Below, piece after piece: positions 49,191-60,665 of a stretch of DNA of 64,000 nucleotides; positions within the stretch are counted from its first letter, which is position 1, and every line of letters begins with the position of its first letter. This DNA is from Cloeon dipterum (Eukaryota > Arthropoda > Insecta > Ephemeroptera > Baetidae), in the NCBI RefSeq assembly GCF_949628265.1, contig NC_088788.1, positions 30,924,335-30,988,334 of the forward strand, in the 5' to 3' direction. A program made the position numbers and the translations under genes. A model generated the notes under the pieces. That model saw only the letters and a program-made list of their open reading frames with translations. It was not told the DNA's origin and searched no databases.

Positions 49191-50676
49191 TCAATATGCG
49201 GACAAATTTTCATCTGCAGCGACCGGCACGCCGCCAACCGTTCCCCAGAATTTGTGCGAACCGTCGCCAGTTCTCAACACCCTCTTTCTGACCATGTCGT
49301 CCGAAGCGACTCTCAGGTCAAAGGCCCAGCCAAGATTTTGGAAAAACTCGATGAAAGACTTCGTGGGGTTGAAGCAGATCATTTCGGTGGAGCGGTAGTC
49401 GAAGGGAAACGCGTGATGGTAATTGTGATTTCCCTCTCCCATGGTTACATACGTGACGTAGCTGTTGTCTACTGGCATGAAATTCCTGAAACAAAGAACA
49501 ATTTGGTAGCAAATAAGCGGAGATAACTAACTGCATCCTATTTTCACCTGTCGTAAGGCCGTGTTCCCCTCATGTGCGCGAAGCTGTTGATGGCGAAGGT
49601 GCAGTTGAGCACGAAGGCGAACCTGAAGCAGTTGTAGAGAAACGAGATCCACAGGTCTTCATCCCAGAAATAGACCGGCACCCCAATCGGAATCGCGAAG
49701 CAGAGAATGGCACGCAGAAACTCAAAGTGCCTGAATTGGAGTGTTAAATTCGAAAGTTTTAAGGTGCGATAGGCCTCACCTGTCGTGAAAGCTGACGACG
49801 GGGCAGCTGAGGATGTCGCTCATGTCGATGATGCGGCCCTTTTCGTAAACCTGAGGGTTTTTCTGCACGACCAGCCATCCAAAGTGGGCAAAAATAAAGC
49901 CCCGGCGCGAGTCGTGCGGGTCGGCCTCAGTTTCGCTGAATTTGTGGTGGATTCGGTGGTCGCGTACCCAGTTGAGAATTTTTTCCTAAAGTGTTGGATG
50001 TAAAAATTTAAATAAAATAAATTAGGGACAAAATGCTTTGGCAGCGGTGATTGCCAGAAACTTCCGACTAAGGGTTGATTTTTTTAATTGTAGAGCAATT
50101 TTTGCAACCCTCGAATATGTGTTTCATTGCGAGCGTTTTACTAGCAATCGCCACTGCCATAGAGAAATATTAAATTTCATGGAAACGGTTTCCTTTCGGG
50201 CTAGCACCAAGGCTGAATTGCAATAGGATTTATTACGATTACGTAATTATGGATTATTAAAGCTACCGGAAACTAATCTTGACCCACCTGTCCAGCAGCA
50301 GCGAAGCACATCGCGAGAAGAACTTTGAGCGGCATGCGTGCCTTGAAAGACTTGTGCGACCAGTACCTGTGGATCCCGGCCGAAATGCCGAATCCACTAA
50401 AGCAGAGGTAAAAAAATGCTGAAAATTCCAAAATTACCAATATTTGTCTTTGCCAAAAGTTAAAAACTTACTCCACAAATGCGATTGCCACATTGGAGCA
50501 GTCGGCTTGAATATTAAAAAATACAGCGTGAGAGAGTGGAAGAAAATCAAGTAAATGATGCGTTGCATCTTGAATTTGTAACGCTTCTTCTCGGTACCCA
50601 TCATCTTGTCCTGTGTCCACATGTATGCGTGTTCTTCGACTTTCGCGTCGTCCACCACATGCGTTTGGGGTGGCAT
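49191..50676 (-). CDS. Des5: acyl-CoA Delta9-type desaturase with Asn before box III, 339 aa
   Basis: Coding exons: 50676-50472, 50418-50288, 49985-49780, 49730-49548 and 49485-49191; 1020 nt in one frame, phases 1, 0, 2, 2. Ligands: HRYWSH (H85, H90), HRIHHK (H122, H125, H126), NSFAH (N229, H233), GEGNHNYHH (H262, H265, H266). The aromatic residue before box III, usually Trp in this family, is Asn, a change next to an iron ligand. The protein ends [21 protein letters not shown]. The start chosen is MPPQTH, downstream of an acceptor-like gtccag at about 50686; upstream in-frame sequence reads through leader and intron. A small inverted-repeat element sits in intron 2 (50039-50159). Confidence 0.93.
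50039..50159. mobile_element. MITE-like element, copy 1, in Des5 intron 2
   Basis: A 121-bp block bounded by TGGCAGCGGTGATTGCCAG and the inverted form CTAGCAATCGCCACTGCCA. An internal TGTTTCATTGC is shared, on the opposite strand, with the copy at 57624. No open frame is present, as expected for a non-autonomous DNA transposon. The target-site duplication is unclear. Confidence 0.7.
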
Positions 50677-50739
50677 TTTGTTCAACTGGACGAATAAACA
50701 AATTTTACGCTTGTCTCGAGTGAAAATTAAGCGACTTAC

Positions 50740-50860
50740 CTGAATTCTGAACTGGTGTCCGTGATGGGTATCAAATACTGACGGAGAATAGACCTGGTGC
50801 AAAATCTGCAATATTTCAGGAGGCGCATGTGCACCACCTGTTCAGGTGGGGATGTGGCGC
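50740..50860 (-). promoter_or_regulatory. Des5 promoter, leader donor and E-box dyad
   Basis: Donor TTCAG/GTAAGT at 50740 ends a non-coding leader exon. About 100 bp upstream, 50834-50849 reads CCACCTGTTCAGGTGG, two CACCTG E-boxes as an inverted repeat with a 2-bp gap. It extends on the plus strand to CAGGTGGGGATG, the same core as in Des6. Confidence 0.5.
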
Positions 50861-52170
50861 TGAATTCACCGAAGGTTGCGCCCGGCACCGCAACTCACAT
50901 CACACTGTCAGGACTGGTGCGCTGCAAACGCAAATTTACTCGCATGAGACAATCACCTTTAAATGGTAGAAAAAATTCGAAGAAAGCGGCGAGGCGTGAA
51001 AATTTTAATAATGTCGTTGACAAGCTCAATACACAATTTTATAGTACTTTTTGGGTTTTTTCTATGCTTTAGAAGGGCATTCAAAGTTTTGTCAATAACT
51101 ACCGCTTAATTTTTCTATCCAACGGAGGTTAGGAAATGTAAACAAGTTCCTTTTTAATTGTGCGTTCGTGTTCAAAGTTATTCTCTCTTACGACCTTCCA
51201 AATCCATAATTCATTCTGCTAACACTCTCTAATTTCGTTTATACGTTTAGAGTCAAGCCATATGTAGCTGGATTTATCTTTCTCTCATTGAATTTTTACT
51301 TTCACATCTAGTTTCCCAGTTACTTGAAATTTTTTGGAGAAAGCTGTTATGTGCGCACCACACCGAAACTTCTCGGCAGTCAAAAAGAGATCAGCTCTCT
51401 TGTCTTGTTCTGACTTTTGTGCACACATCCAATTAACAAAAGCTCCACCTCGTCAGCTCTCCTGCCTATAATCACAGGAGAAGAGTCGGCGTCCCAAGGG
51501 TGTTCTCGGGCTATTTTTGCTCAACCAGTTTCGTTTCACCTTGAAATACAATTAAACGGCCAGAATTCTGATTTTTTTTTTAGCGCTTCATCGTCATAAC
51601 TCATGACTTTATTTTACACTTTTTGCCCGCAATATGACGTGCGGAAAAACATAATAGAGAATTTAAGCAATAATACTTCTGCATTTGCACGCAGCAAAAC
51701 TGCGAGTCAGAATAAAGAAAAAACTTTGTTAAGTGTATTACATAACGAAACGAAAATTAATTGTTGGCGGAATTTACTATGGACCCTTCTTGTTTGTTAC
51801 TCATAAAATAGCAAAACAGCTACCAAGATGTACACAAATATGTAATTTAAAATGGTTAAATCGTAGTTTGCATCCTATTTTCCAACATGTTGGCACCGTA
51901 AAGGTGGTAATATTTTTACAGTTTGACTATACTCAACACTATCTAAATATTAATTCATTTTTATTATTGAGTTGTTTGAAAGGGTGATTTTTTGCTAATG
52001 AAACCTATTAAAGGGTTCGCAAATCATTTAATACGATCAGAACAATCTGCATAAAAGATAATATAAAACGTTGTCAATAAATAAAAAAATTATTTAGAAA
52101 GTCAGTATAACTACAGCATTTATTTTTTCGGCAGATATTTCATAACTATGTCTATTGATACAGCATCATA
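50861..52170. other. Des5-Des6 spacer, no supported gene
   Basis: AT-rich. A stretch at about 51485-51550 (GCTATTTTTGCTCAACC then CCTTGAAAT) resembles 54800-54850 over about 50 bp, hinting at another repeat family. Confidence 0.35.
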
Positions 52171-53559
52171 TTAATATCCAGTTTCATTTTCCGCTGCATA
52201 AATTGGTTCTCCGTTTACAGTGCCCCAAGTCCTGTGTGTTCCATCTCCAGTACGTAAAATCCTCCTTTTTACTCCCTCGTCGGAAGCCACGCGCAAGTCG
52301 TACGCCCATCCGATTTTGGCGAAAAACTCGATAAGCTTTTTCGTTGGGTTGAGGAAATGGGCCAACTCTGAGGAGCGGTAGTCGTAAGGGAAAACGTGGT
52401 GGAAGTTGTGCCAGCCCTCTCCTAGGGCGAAAAACGAAACGTAGTAATTCTCCGTCGGCATCAGTTTCCTGCCGAATATGTTTTATTGTTATTAAGCATT
52501 TTCGAACACTTATCTGGGATTTTTTTCAACTAAAATTGAGTATTGAAGCTACTTTTTATTCTAAATTCTATGGAAGTTATTTGTGGGTTGGGTAAAATGC
52601 ATGATTAGAAGTCTAACAAAAAAATCTATTAAATTTACCTATCGTATGGTCGAAGGCCGAAACTGTGGTTGAAACTGTTAATGGACCAGGTCATGTTCAG
52701 TAACCACACGTACCTGACGCAATTGGCCAAAAAGGCGACCCACAGATCCTCGCCCCAGAAATAAACAGGGACTAAGGTTGGCAAAGTGTAGCAGAAAATG
52801 AGCCGTAGTATTTCAAAATGCCTGCAATATTATTTAGAACATAATAACAGTTTTTAATTTATTTCCGTGTTGTTTACGTGTCGTGGAATTTGGCCACAGG
52901 GTCCTTCTCAATGTCAGAAAGGTCGAGCTGTCGGCCCTTTTCCACTACTTGCGGGTTTTTCTCGCACAAGAACCAGCCGACGTGCGTGAAAAAGAAACCG
53001 CGGCGGACATCGTGCGGATCAGCGTCCGTCTCGCTGAACTTGTGGTGCACGCGATGGTCGCGCACCCACTTGACGATTTTAATCTGAAACAAACGCAGAG
53101 AGGTCATTGCCGCACCGCGCACTGACTGAGAACGTAAAAGTACCATACCTGTCCAACCGTAAGGTACGCAAATACCAATAAGATTTTCAGCGGCATTTTC
53201 GCTTTGAACGATTTATGCGACCAATACCTATGGATGCCAGCGGAGATTCCGAATCCACCGACAAAGATAAACAAGTAGTCTGTAGAAAAATTACTCAGTT
53301 AAATTGATATAATTGGAATAAGAGATATGGACTTACTCCAAACAAACGTTTCCCATTTCACAACCGTCAGTTTTGTGAATACTCCATAAATTGCTAACGC
53401 ATGAAACATGGCAACGAAGAAAATGTTCCATTTCTTTAGCTGGTAATTTTTCTTTGATGGACTCGATTCTTCCTCTTTGTGCAAATCGCCAACTCTTTCG
53501 TAATCATGCTGCTCATTACCCGTTTGAATGACCTGCACGCCATTCACATTAGGAGGCAT
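52171..53559 (-). CDS. Des6: acyl-CoA Delta9-type desaturase, 346 aa
   Basis: Coding exons: 53559-53337, 53279-53149, 53083-52878, 52821-52639 and 52468-52171; 1041 nt in one frame, phases 1, 0, 2, 2. Ligands: HRYWSH (H91, H96), HRVHHK (H128, H131, H132), NSFNH (N235, H239), GEGWHNFHH (H268, H271, H272). The NSFNH motif keeps both ligands but has Asn just before the His. The last exon is 298 nt, one codon longer than in Des4, Des5 and Des7 and equal to Des8, and both contain FLNPTKK; these two are the closest-looking pair. It ends HRTWGTVNGEPIYAAENETGY. The start is MPPNVNG, 15 nt after an excellent acceptor (ttttttctcttag). Confidence 0.94.
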
Positions 53560-53634
53560 TATTGTGAGATGATTCTAAGAGAAAAAAAATCATTTCGTTG
53601 TGCTTAAATGGTGCAAAATCAGTTTAAATCTTAC

Positions 53635-53735
53635 CTCTGCTAAGCCAGTCAGTTGTTTCTATACTGTAGAAGAATATTATTTGCCGCTCTTGTGGGCGCG
53701 AGAGGGTTCCATCCTCTGCAGGTGGGGATTCAATG
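53635..53735 (-). promoter_or_regulatory. Des6 promoter, leader donor and CAGGTGGGGAT element
   Basis: Donor GCAGAG/GTAAGA at 53635 ends a putative leader exon. CAGGTGGGGAT (plus-strand spelling) at 53719-53729 lies 84 bp upstream, the same core as in Des5. Confidence 0.5.
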
Positions 53736-53894
53736 CCGCGACGCGCCTAAACTGGTCCGACAAAAATAGCTCGGAATTGTTTCGAACATCATCTTAAGTG
53801 AGCACGCTCGTGTAATCTACTCCATCTAGAGCATTTTATAATTTCTTCAATTACTAGGCATATTTGAAAATACTATGAATATGAATTTGCAATC

Positions 53895-54182
53895 AATGAT
53901 TTGTTAAACGCAATATTCGTGCAACACTAAATCTATTTATGATTTATTTTTGCTGCTGCTCTCAAAGTTGATTTACTTGCTGTACACTTTTGAATATGAT
54001 ATTTTTCACAAGTCTATCGCCACAGAAATTACATCTACAATCTTTATTAGGTTCATAATGAAAGGTTGTATTACTTAAGCAAATATAGTGAAAGCCATAT
54101 CTTGTAAAAAACATGTCAATAAGGAAAATCTGGGCCACGCCAGTTGTCATTAATCATAGTTTCAGTCTTGAAGAATTCGGCT
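53895..54182 (-). repeat. Dispersed repeat, copy 2
   Basis: The minus strand matches 44946-45205 over most of its length, with a similar end (TTGCACGAATATTGC then TTTAACAAAT). It carries the FHYE..CRCNFC peptide pattern in a 62-codon frame at 53962-54150. Compared with copy 1 it has a 12-nt insertion (PNKD in the peptide) that keeps the frame there. Confidence 0.65.
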
Positions 54183-55363
54183 CATGCAAATCATAACACT
54201 CTGTTTATTTCCTTTGATTTATAAAACTTTTTAAGCACATCAGTCTCTGGTAAGTTTTTTACAAGTCAGTTATATAAAAAATTGGATTCTTTCGCAATCA
54301 TTTCATAAACGCAACAGGATCTATTAAACTTAGAAATTATAAACACTTTTCTTAAAACAATGATAATAATTTTTTAACTCTTTCTAGGTTTTCTAATTCA
54401 GTGGTAGATATTATGTGACCGTTAATTCCAAAATTCTATATTTAATAAATATATATTCAGGCCAAAACCATAAAGAAAATTGCTGCATGAATGATAAAAA
54501 ATTAAAAAAAACTGCACGTGGGTGACGTAAAAATTATGATTTGAGACCATTTCCGTTTTATTCAGATTTTTGTTTGAGTAATTCAAGACTAATAATGGGG
54601 AAACGTTTTCAGATGCTTGAATTTCGTACTAGTCGTTTAAGTATCGTTGAAAAAATCATGGCAAATATTTTGCCGCTCTGAATAACGATTTTTATTGCTG
54701 TGAGGTTTTTTGCTGAAAACAAAACGTCGAGTTTCCCACCAAACAGTGATTTCTGGGGTTGGGCGCTCTTAGCAACCATACTTCCAACCTGCAAAGGCTC
54801 TCCCAGGGTTTATTTTTACCCAACCTGTTCGTAATTCTCCTTGAAATGATAAATGCTCGCCGGGATGAGCGAGGCCACGAAAACATATATCCAGAACAAT
54901 CACTTGAGTCCAAAAATAGAGCAGAATACTGCGATGCTTTTTCCTTATCGAGGACGTGCATTTTACGACGCGGCATCAATACACGCATGAAAATTTAGAG
55001 AGCAGCAAATAAATAATGTAATGCTTTTTGTTTTTGAAAAATACCATTCTCCAGAACATTACTTGAGTCTTATTGCTCATAATAATTTAATTTATTTATG
55101 ATTTCTCATTTATTCCTTTGATGGAGAAGGAAAATGTGTGGCTTTTATTTGAAAATGGCAAATTATTGTAGGATTAGTGTCGCACGCATAACTGCGTTTA
55201 ATAAATTCATTCATTCATTTTAAAATAATTTCTTTTGAAAGTGAAACAACTCGTAAAATTGATTATATATCTCCTCATACTTGATTTATTATTTGTTATA
55301 CAACGATACTATGAAATGATGGAATATAAACTATAAAATTACACCAAGTTTTATTCATTTATG
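54183..55363. other. Des6-Des7 spacer, repeats only
   Basis: No gene is supported. CCAGAACA..ACTTGAGTC occurs twice, near 54892 and 55053. The fragment at 54800-54850 resembles 51485-51550. Confidence 0.4.
55165..55205 (+). repeat. 3' end fragment of the dispersed repeat (copy 3)
   Basis: TCGCACGCATAACTGC then GTTTAATAAATTCATTC matches the terminal part of copies 1 and 2. Upstream similarity is weak. Confidence 0.4.
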
Positions 55364-56323
55364 CTAGTATGGCTCATGCTCGCTGCTCCCAAAAATTGGG
55401 ACACCCCCTACTGTACCCCATTGGTGACTTCCATCCCCTGTGCGTTTGATCTTCTTCCTAATGACGTCGTCAGTGGAAATTTTCAGGTCGTACGCCCAGC
55501 CAAGTTTAGCCATCAAGTCAACGAAGTGTTTGTTGGGGTTGAAGAGCGATCTGTCCTCAGTTGAACGATAGTCCCACGGAAAAGAATGGTGGAAGTTGTG
55601 CCAACCTTCGCCCAGCGTCACGAGAGAAACGAACAAGTTGTTGCGAGGCCGCATTGTCCTAAAATTCATCGACAGTTCAAATACAGTTAATTACCTGTTC
55701 AAATTATCTCCTCACTTGTCATATGGTCTGTGACCCTGAAAATGCGCCAAACTATTGATGGACCACATCGCATTCAAAACGTAGCAGTATCGCACGCAGT
55801 TGGCCAAAAACGAAATCCACAAACTTTCCCCCCAAAAGTAAGTGGGCACTAAGGTGGGCAGAGTGTAGCACAGAATCAGCCGGTTGAGTTGAAAATACCT
55901 GAAGTGCATTGAATGTTAACTCTCGAAATCAATCAATCAGCATAATTAAAATACTTGTCATGAAACACGATCAGGGGATCTTTCTTGAGGTCAGATATGT
56001 CGATTTGGCTGCCCTTTTCGATCACCAAGGGGTGCTTTGTCGTTAAATACCAGCCGATGTGCGAGAAGAAGTAACCTCGGCGCGAGTCGTATGGATCTGC
56101 GTCGGTTTCGCTGAACTTGTGGTGCGTGCGGTGGTCTCGCACCCAATGCTTTATTGGCACCTGCGACCAGAATTAATTCCATTTTAACGTTGTTCCCCTA
56201 AATAATATGAAATATTTTATTTGACGCGTGTGATTTGGTTGAAATTCTTCTAGGAAAAAAGTTTTTTGTCCTAAAAACATGATTATATACTTTAAACCTT
56301 TAGAGACATTTTAGAATTATTGG

Positions 56324-56363
<40 letters not shown>

Positions 56364-56869
56364 TACAAAAGGTTGATGAGAAGAACAAGTTTTTATCTTT
56401 CAGGAAGATATCGAAATATATTTTAAAGATTTTTGAACAGCTGTGGGGTTAAATATAAATTATAAAATTTCATACTTGACCCGCCATTGCGTAGAAAAAG
56501 GTGAAAAAGAAGCGGAGCGGAAGCGTCGCCTTGAAGGACCGATGCGTCCAGTAACGGTGCATTCCGCAGCCGGTTGCGATGCCAGTCAAATGAGCGATGA
56601 TCCAAACTGCAATTTTCAAACGGCAATTCAACAAATTCAAAATTATTTAGTCAATTCTTACACCAGGCAAATGTTTTCCATTGGGGTTCAAAGAGACGGA
56701 ACAGGAGACCATAGGCGGCGAGTAAATGAAAGAGTGCCGTGCCGATTGTCTGCGTCAACTTCAATTTCTTTAGGTAATCTGATTTTTCGGGCACTGTATC
56801 TGCGTCCCATTGGTAGTCATTTTTCAAATCCTCATCCGTCACCACGACTGTTGAGTTACCAGGTGCCAT
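55364..56869 (-). CDS. Des7: acyl-CoA Delta9-type desaturase, 340 aa
   Basis: Coding exons: 56869-56662, 56606-56476, 56160-55955, 55898-55716 and 55658-55364; 1023 nt in one frame, phases 1, 0, 2, 2. Ligands: HRYWTH (H86, H91), HRTHHK (H123, H126, H127), NSLAH (N230, H234), GEGWHNFHH (H263, H266, H267). TM2 reads LTGIATGCGMHRYW, less like the GFGVSAG of its neighbours, so the acyl tunnel may differ. The segment before box III is MRPRNN where others have MPTEN. It ends [21 protein letters not shown], one residue shorter before WGTV. The start is MAPGNS, just after a ttgcaatag acceptor. Intron 2 contains a long (TA)n tract. Confidence 0.93.
56326..56356. repeat. (TA)n microsatellite in Des7 intron 2
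   Basis: An uninterrupted run of TA dinucleotides of about 30 bp. Confidence 0.85.
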
Positions 56870-58339
56870 TGTCCTATTGCAAAAAATATTAGGTCTTGTA
56901 AAATTATAAATGATCTCAGATCAAATTTATAATAATATAATAAATATACGGTTTTAACAAATATTTCGAAATTGCCCTTACAATTTTATGATGAAATAAT
57001 ATGTTTTAAAAACTTATAGTTTGCTTGTGTTAATTCTGAGACATTTTTACTACACGAAATACCTCTATAAAATCAAATGCAACATCTCTTACATAATTTT
57101 CACAGGAAAATCCTATCACCTGAGACGTTTCTAGCAAGCACACTGTTGCTCACCTATCATTTAATTCCTCAAAATGTAATATTTAATTTTCTCCAGTTGT
57201 TTTTCACTGAAATTTATGCCTTTTTTAGCTTACTGAAGCAATCCAATTTTGCAACAAATATTTTCCCAACTGAAGCGTACATACAGGTAAAAAGGATTAC
57301 CTTCTCATGATTAAAACGCAAAATTTTGCCTGTGCTTAGTGTAGTAAAAGACACGTCTTTCAGAGGTTGAGAAACTACCCTAATTAACCTTGGCACTTTG
57401 TCTCTTTATTGAAAAGCGTGTTTTTTTTCGTCAGAAGGAAATTTGCCATAAAATTCGCTGGATAGATCGCGACGAGAGGAATCGAAATCGGGCGAAAAAA
57501 CCGTTGATAATAAGCGTAAAATCTTTCGAGAATTTCAGTGAAATCTGTATTTAACTGTTAACTCGATTCCTATTTGACACCACTGTTGGTTGCTGAAGAG
57601 CAGAAGACACCTGCCCATTTGCTGTGGCAGCGGCGATTGCCATAATACATCTAGTAACAACTGCTTACAATGAAACAGGAAATTGATAGTGTCCAAAAAT
57701 GTATCTATAAATAACCATTAAAATTGAACCCTTTGTGGTGATACTGGCAATCTCTGCTGCCGCAGAGTAATTTTTTTAAGTATAATAATATTTAATTATT
57801 TCATAACCTTCAACAATGGCTTAAGTGCGGGATATAACTGCACCCTACGTTTATTTATATTTCATATTGCTTTGACGATTCCATTTGTATTTGGGCGAGG
57901 ATTTTCCTTTTCAATTTATTGCCAAGATATTTAGATAAAGATAATGTTTATTGCTGAAAACGAGTTAGGCAATTATTTATAGATATAAAATTTGTTTGTT
58001 GGAAATTGTAAATAATAACATTAACAGAGGTAGAGAGAGGGAGGTAGGGGTATAAGGGGAGTGGCTCGCAAGGGAGGAAGGGAGCGTTGTTTCGAAATAT
58101 ATACTTTATTTACGCAACAACGTTGAGAAAGTTTTCGAACAGTGTTTTAGTTTACTATCCACATGTTGTTGTGCTCTTCACCCCTGCAAAACGAGCTATA
58201 TTTCGGTGGTCAGATATACAACCACCCTTCAATTTATTTGAGATCGAATTTTTGTGCGAGGTAGTCCATTAATTGATCCTATCGAGCCCTCAGACCAGGG
58301 ATTTATTCTTGTTGTTTCAATACGTATTTCGAAATAATA
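56870..58339. other. Des7-REXO1 divergent promoter region
   Basis: This spacer lies between the Des7 start (minus) and the REXO1 start (plus). CACCTG boxes occur at 57117 and about 57609, but no leader donor could be fixed for Des7. The MITE-like copy 2 is at 57624. A purine-rich GAGAGAGGGAGG tract with GTATAAGGGG near 58048 may be the REXO1 promoter. Confidence 0.35.
57624..57764. mobile_element. MITE-like element, copy 2
   Basis: About 141 bp bounded by TGGCAGCGGCGATTGCCA and the inverted form CTGGCAATCTCTGCTGCCGC. The internal CAATGAAACA lies at about the same distance from the end as in copy 1. Ends and interior show it belongs to the same family as the element at 50039. Confidence 0.65.
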
Positions 58340-60453
58340 ATGTATTACCAACCAAATCGTTTTTCGAATTCGAGTAGTGGATTATCCCCAAATGTCTACG
58401 TGCCTGTCTCCAGTCCAAATGGATCCTTGGAACCAAGAGGTAATTATAATTTGATTCGCATTATACTTTAGTACAAGGCGGTAGCGCCTTAGCCCTGCGG
58501 GCGGCCGACGGGCTCTTATTACTTAGACGGTGGACACTGGTCCGTCTAGGCGGCGAAATTGACCAAATTATACTCGTTATAAGTGACGGCGCAAAGAAGC
58601 CGAAAAACAGCAACAAAATTAATTAAAAATTTTCCGTGGGTCTTTTCCTTTGGTCTCCGCCACCGGCCGGCCCTTCGAATGTGTCACAGGCCGGTGGTGG
58701 AGACCAAAAGCATGGTGTGCTTGCGAGCCGGCCATATTAAGGCCGTGTGTACGTTCGAGTGCAAAACCGTAAAAATAAATAATTTTAGCAAAGTCCCAAT
58801 GACCAAACTTGAGATTTGAGTTTCTGTTAACTCCCCCGGTGTGATTCAATCGCAAAAACGGAGAGAAATTGCCCAGGAGGACGGCGGCGCCCGTGTGCAC
58901 ATTGTCGCTGCACGTTGGTAGCGAGAGTGAAAAAGCAAATAATTTTATTTTATTGTAAACAAAATCGGTTTCCCGTCACTGTTCGTTAGCAAAAAGAGGA
59001 AAATACACTAATCATGGCCAAATCAAAATTAGAACTAACAAAATACCCAAAAAGTTTTGTGCTCGCGAGCCAGCCATAAGAACAACCGTGTGTGCGTTGC
59101 AGTTCTCTTCGAGTGCAAAGCTCCCATAAGATTTGCATTGAGAAACGAGGGCGCCGGCGACACCGCAAAAAACAGTTAAATTTTTTCCATTAATTAATTA
59201 GGGGCATTCTTTCGGCCCTGCGTGTGTAAAAAAACGCCAAACCCGAAGAAATTCGTCGGGGCACCGTGAAACGCCCGTTTGCACATTGCTGGCGGCCCGT
59301 TTCCCAACATAAGAAGCGTCTCCAGCGCAGCGCGGCTGGCTGAGACCTCTAAAAAAACTGATCGCTTATACAAAAAATCTATTTATCCTATTTATTAAAC
59401 GAAATATATTTGGTTTCAGATCCATTTTACGCATTTTACGCCCGACTCCAAAAGTTTGCTATGACCAAGGCGAAACTAGACTCCTATGCCTACCACAATC
59501 CTATGCGAATTTATAATTCGAACTTGAGGCCTCTCATTAACATGAAAAAACTACGGCAGTGCGAGAGGTGCCAAAGAACATACACAGTGCATCGCAACGC
59601 CGGCTCACCCGGAGAGATTGACAGGGGGGATTCATGTTTTTATCATCCTGGAAAAATTGTAATACGTAAGTTAATCATAATAAACCTGCGAAATCATATT
59701 TTCTCTCTTAAATATTTTAACAGCAACCTTTTTTTTCTGTGACGCCTACTACACCTGTTGCGGAGCGAAAGTGCAACCCTATTGTGCGACCGGGTGTGTT
59801 GTCCAACCTCTCCATGGATTTGTTTCGACCAAAGAAAGTGTTGGTTCAAACCCGGTTGCCATCGCCATCGACTGTGAGATGTGTATCACATCAAACGGAT
59901 CTGAGTGCACACGTGTCACAGTCGTGAACCAATTCAATGTGGTGGTGTACGAGTCACTGGTCTGGCCTGAAGAACCCATAATAGACTATGTGACGAAGTA
60001 CAGTGGAATAACAGAGGAAATTCTACTGAGAGGTCCAACCAGGACATTAACGCAGGTCCAGGACCACTTGCTGAGCTTCATCAAGAGTGACACAATTCTA
60101 ATTGGTCACAGCCTAGAAAGTGACCTGAGAGCTCTGAAGGTATTTTTTCTGATTGTTGATTTAATATATGTAATTAAATTTGCAATCTCTTTATTCAGCT
60201 GCACCATAACATGTTGGTCGACACCAGCCTCGTATTTCCACACAAGATACCCGGGAAGAGGAGGTCTTTGCGGGAGCTGGCCTTTACGTATCTAAATCGA
60301 ACCATCCAAAATCGTGGTAAGACACATTTGATATTTTTTTTCCAACTAAAATATTTTCTTATAGAAGATGGGCATGACAGTGCTGAAGATTCTAAGGCGT
60401 GCATTCAGCTAATGCAATACGCGGTGGGCAACGACCGACGTAATTCAGGCTGA
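58340..60453 (+). CDS. REXO1-like DEDDh 3'-5' RNA exonuclease, 322 aa
   Basis: It trims RNA 3' ends; relatives (yeast Rex1, animal REXO1/GOR) process 5S rRNA, tRNA and other RNAs. Exons: 58340-58439, 59420-59665, 59724-60139, 60199-60316 and 60365-60453; 969 nt in one frame. Residues 1-33 are Ser- and Asn-rich. A zinc-ribbon-like part follows (CERC, CFYHPGK, TCCGAKVQPYCATGC). The exonuclease fold has Exo I AIDCEMC (D165, E167), Exo II ILIGHSLESDLRAL (D249) and Exo III HDSAED (H297, D302), so the active site is complete. It is much shorter than vertebrate REXO1 (over 1200 residues), keeping only the C-terminal module. A GC-rich open frame begins at the stop itself (TGATG) and runs to 60665; it may be 3' UTR or an alternative end. 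Confidence 0.88.
58590..59350. repeat. Diverged tandem duplication in REXO1 intron 1
   Basis: Matching blocks recur about 350-390 bp apart. TGCTTGCGAGCCGGCCATA (about 58718) matches TGCTCGCGAGCCAGCCATA (about 59069), each followed by CCGTGTGT.CGTT. CGCCCGTGTGCACATTG (about 58886) matches CGCCCGTTTGCACATTG (about 59271). Confidence 0.6.
58649..58708. repeat. 20-bp hairpin in REXO1 intron 1
   Basis: TTTGGTCTCCGCCACCGGCC (58649-58668) pairs with 58689-58708 with a single mismatch (G-T pairable) across a 20-nt loop. Confidence 0.85.
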
Positions 60454-60665
60454 TGAGACGAGCGGCGCACACATTCACGCGGCGTTCCTTAACTGGAGCA
60501 AAGTGTTTCAAAAAGTTCCGCAAACTGCTGAAAGGGTACGAGAATTTTCTCGTCGCTGGGACTCAATTCGCCAGGTTCTGCGGCGCGAGCTCGGAGCCTC
60601 TACTAAGTCGTTTGACTCGCAGTCCGCGAAAACCAAACTTCTTCCACACTTCTTATAATATTTAA
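60453..60665 (+). other. Open frame overlapping the REXO1 stop (uncertain)
   Basis: ATG overlaps the REXO1 stop as TGATG and opens 70 codons in another frame, basic and GC-richer than what follows. A family comparison suggests REXO1 is complete without it. It could be 3' UTR, an alternative C-terminus reached by splicing, or an old frameshifted exon. Confidence 0.2.

Noticed and set aside
59825-59860. B-box-like GGTTCAAACCCGG
   Set aside because: Lies inside REXO1 coding exon 3; no tRNA fold.
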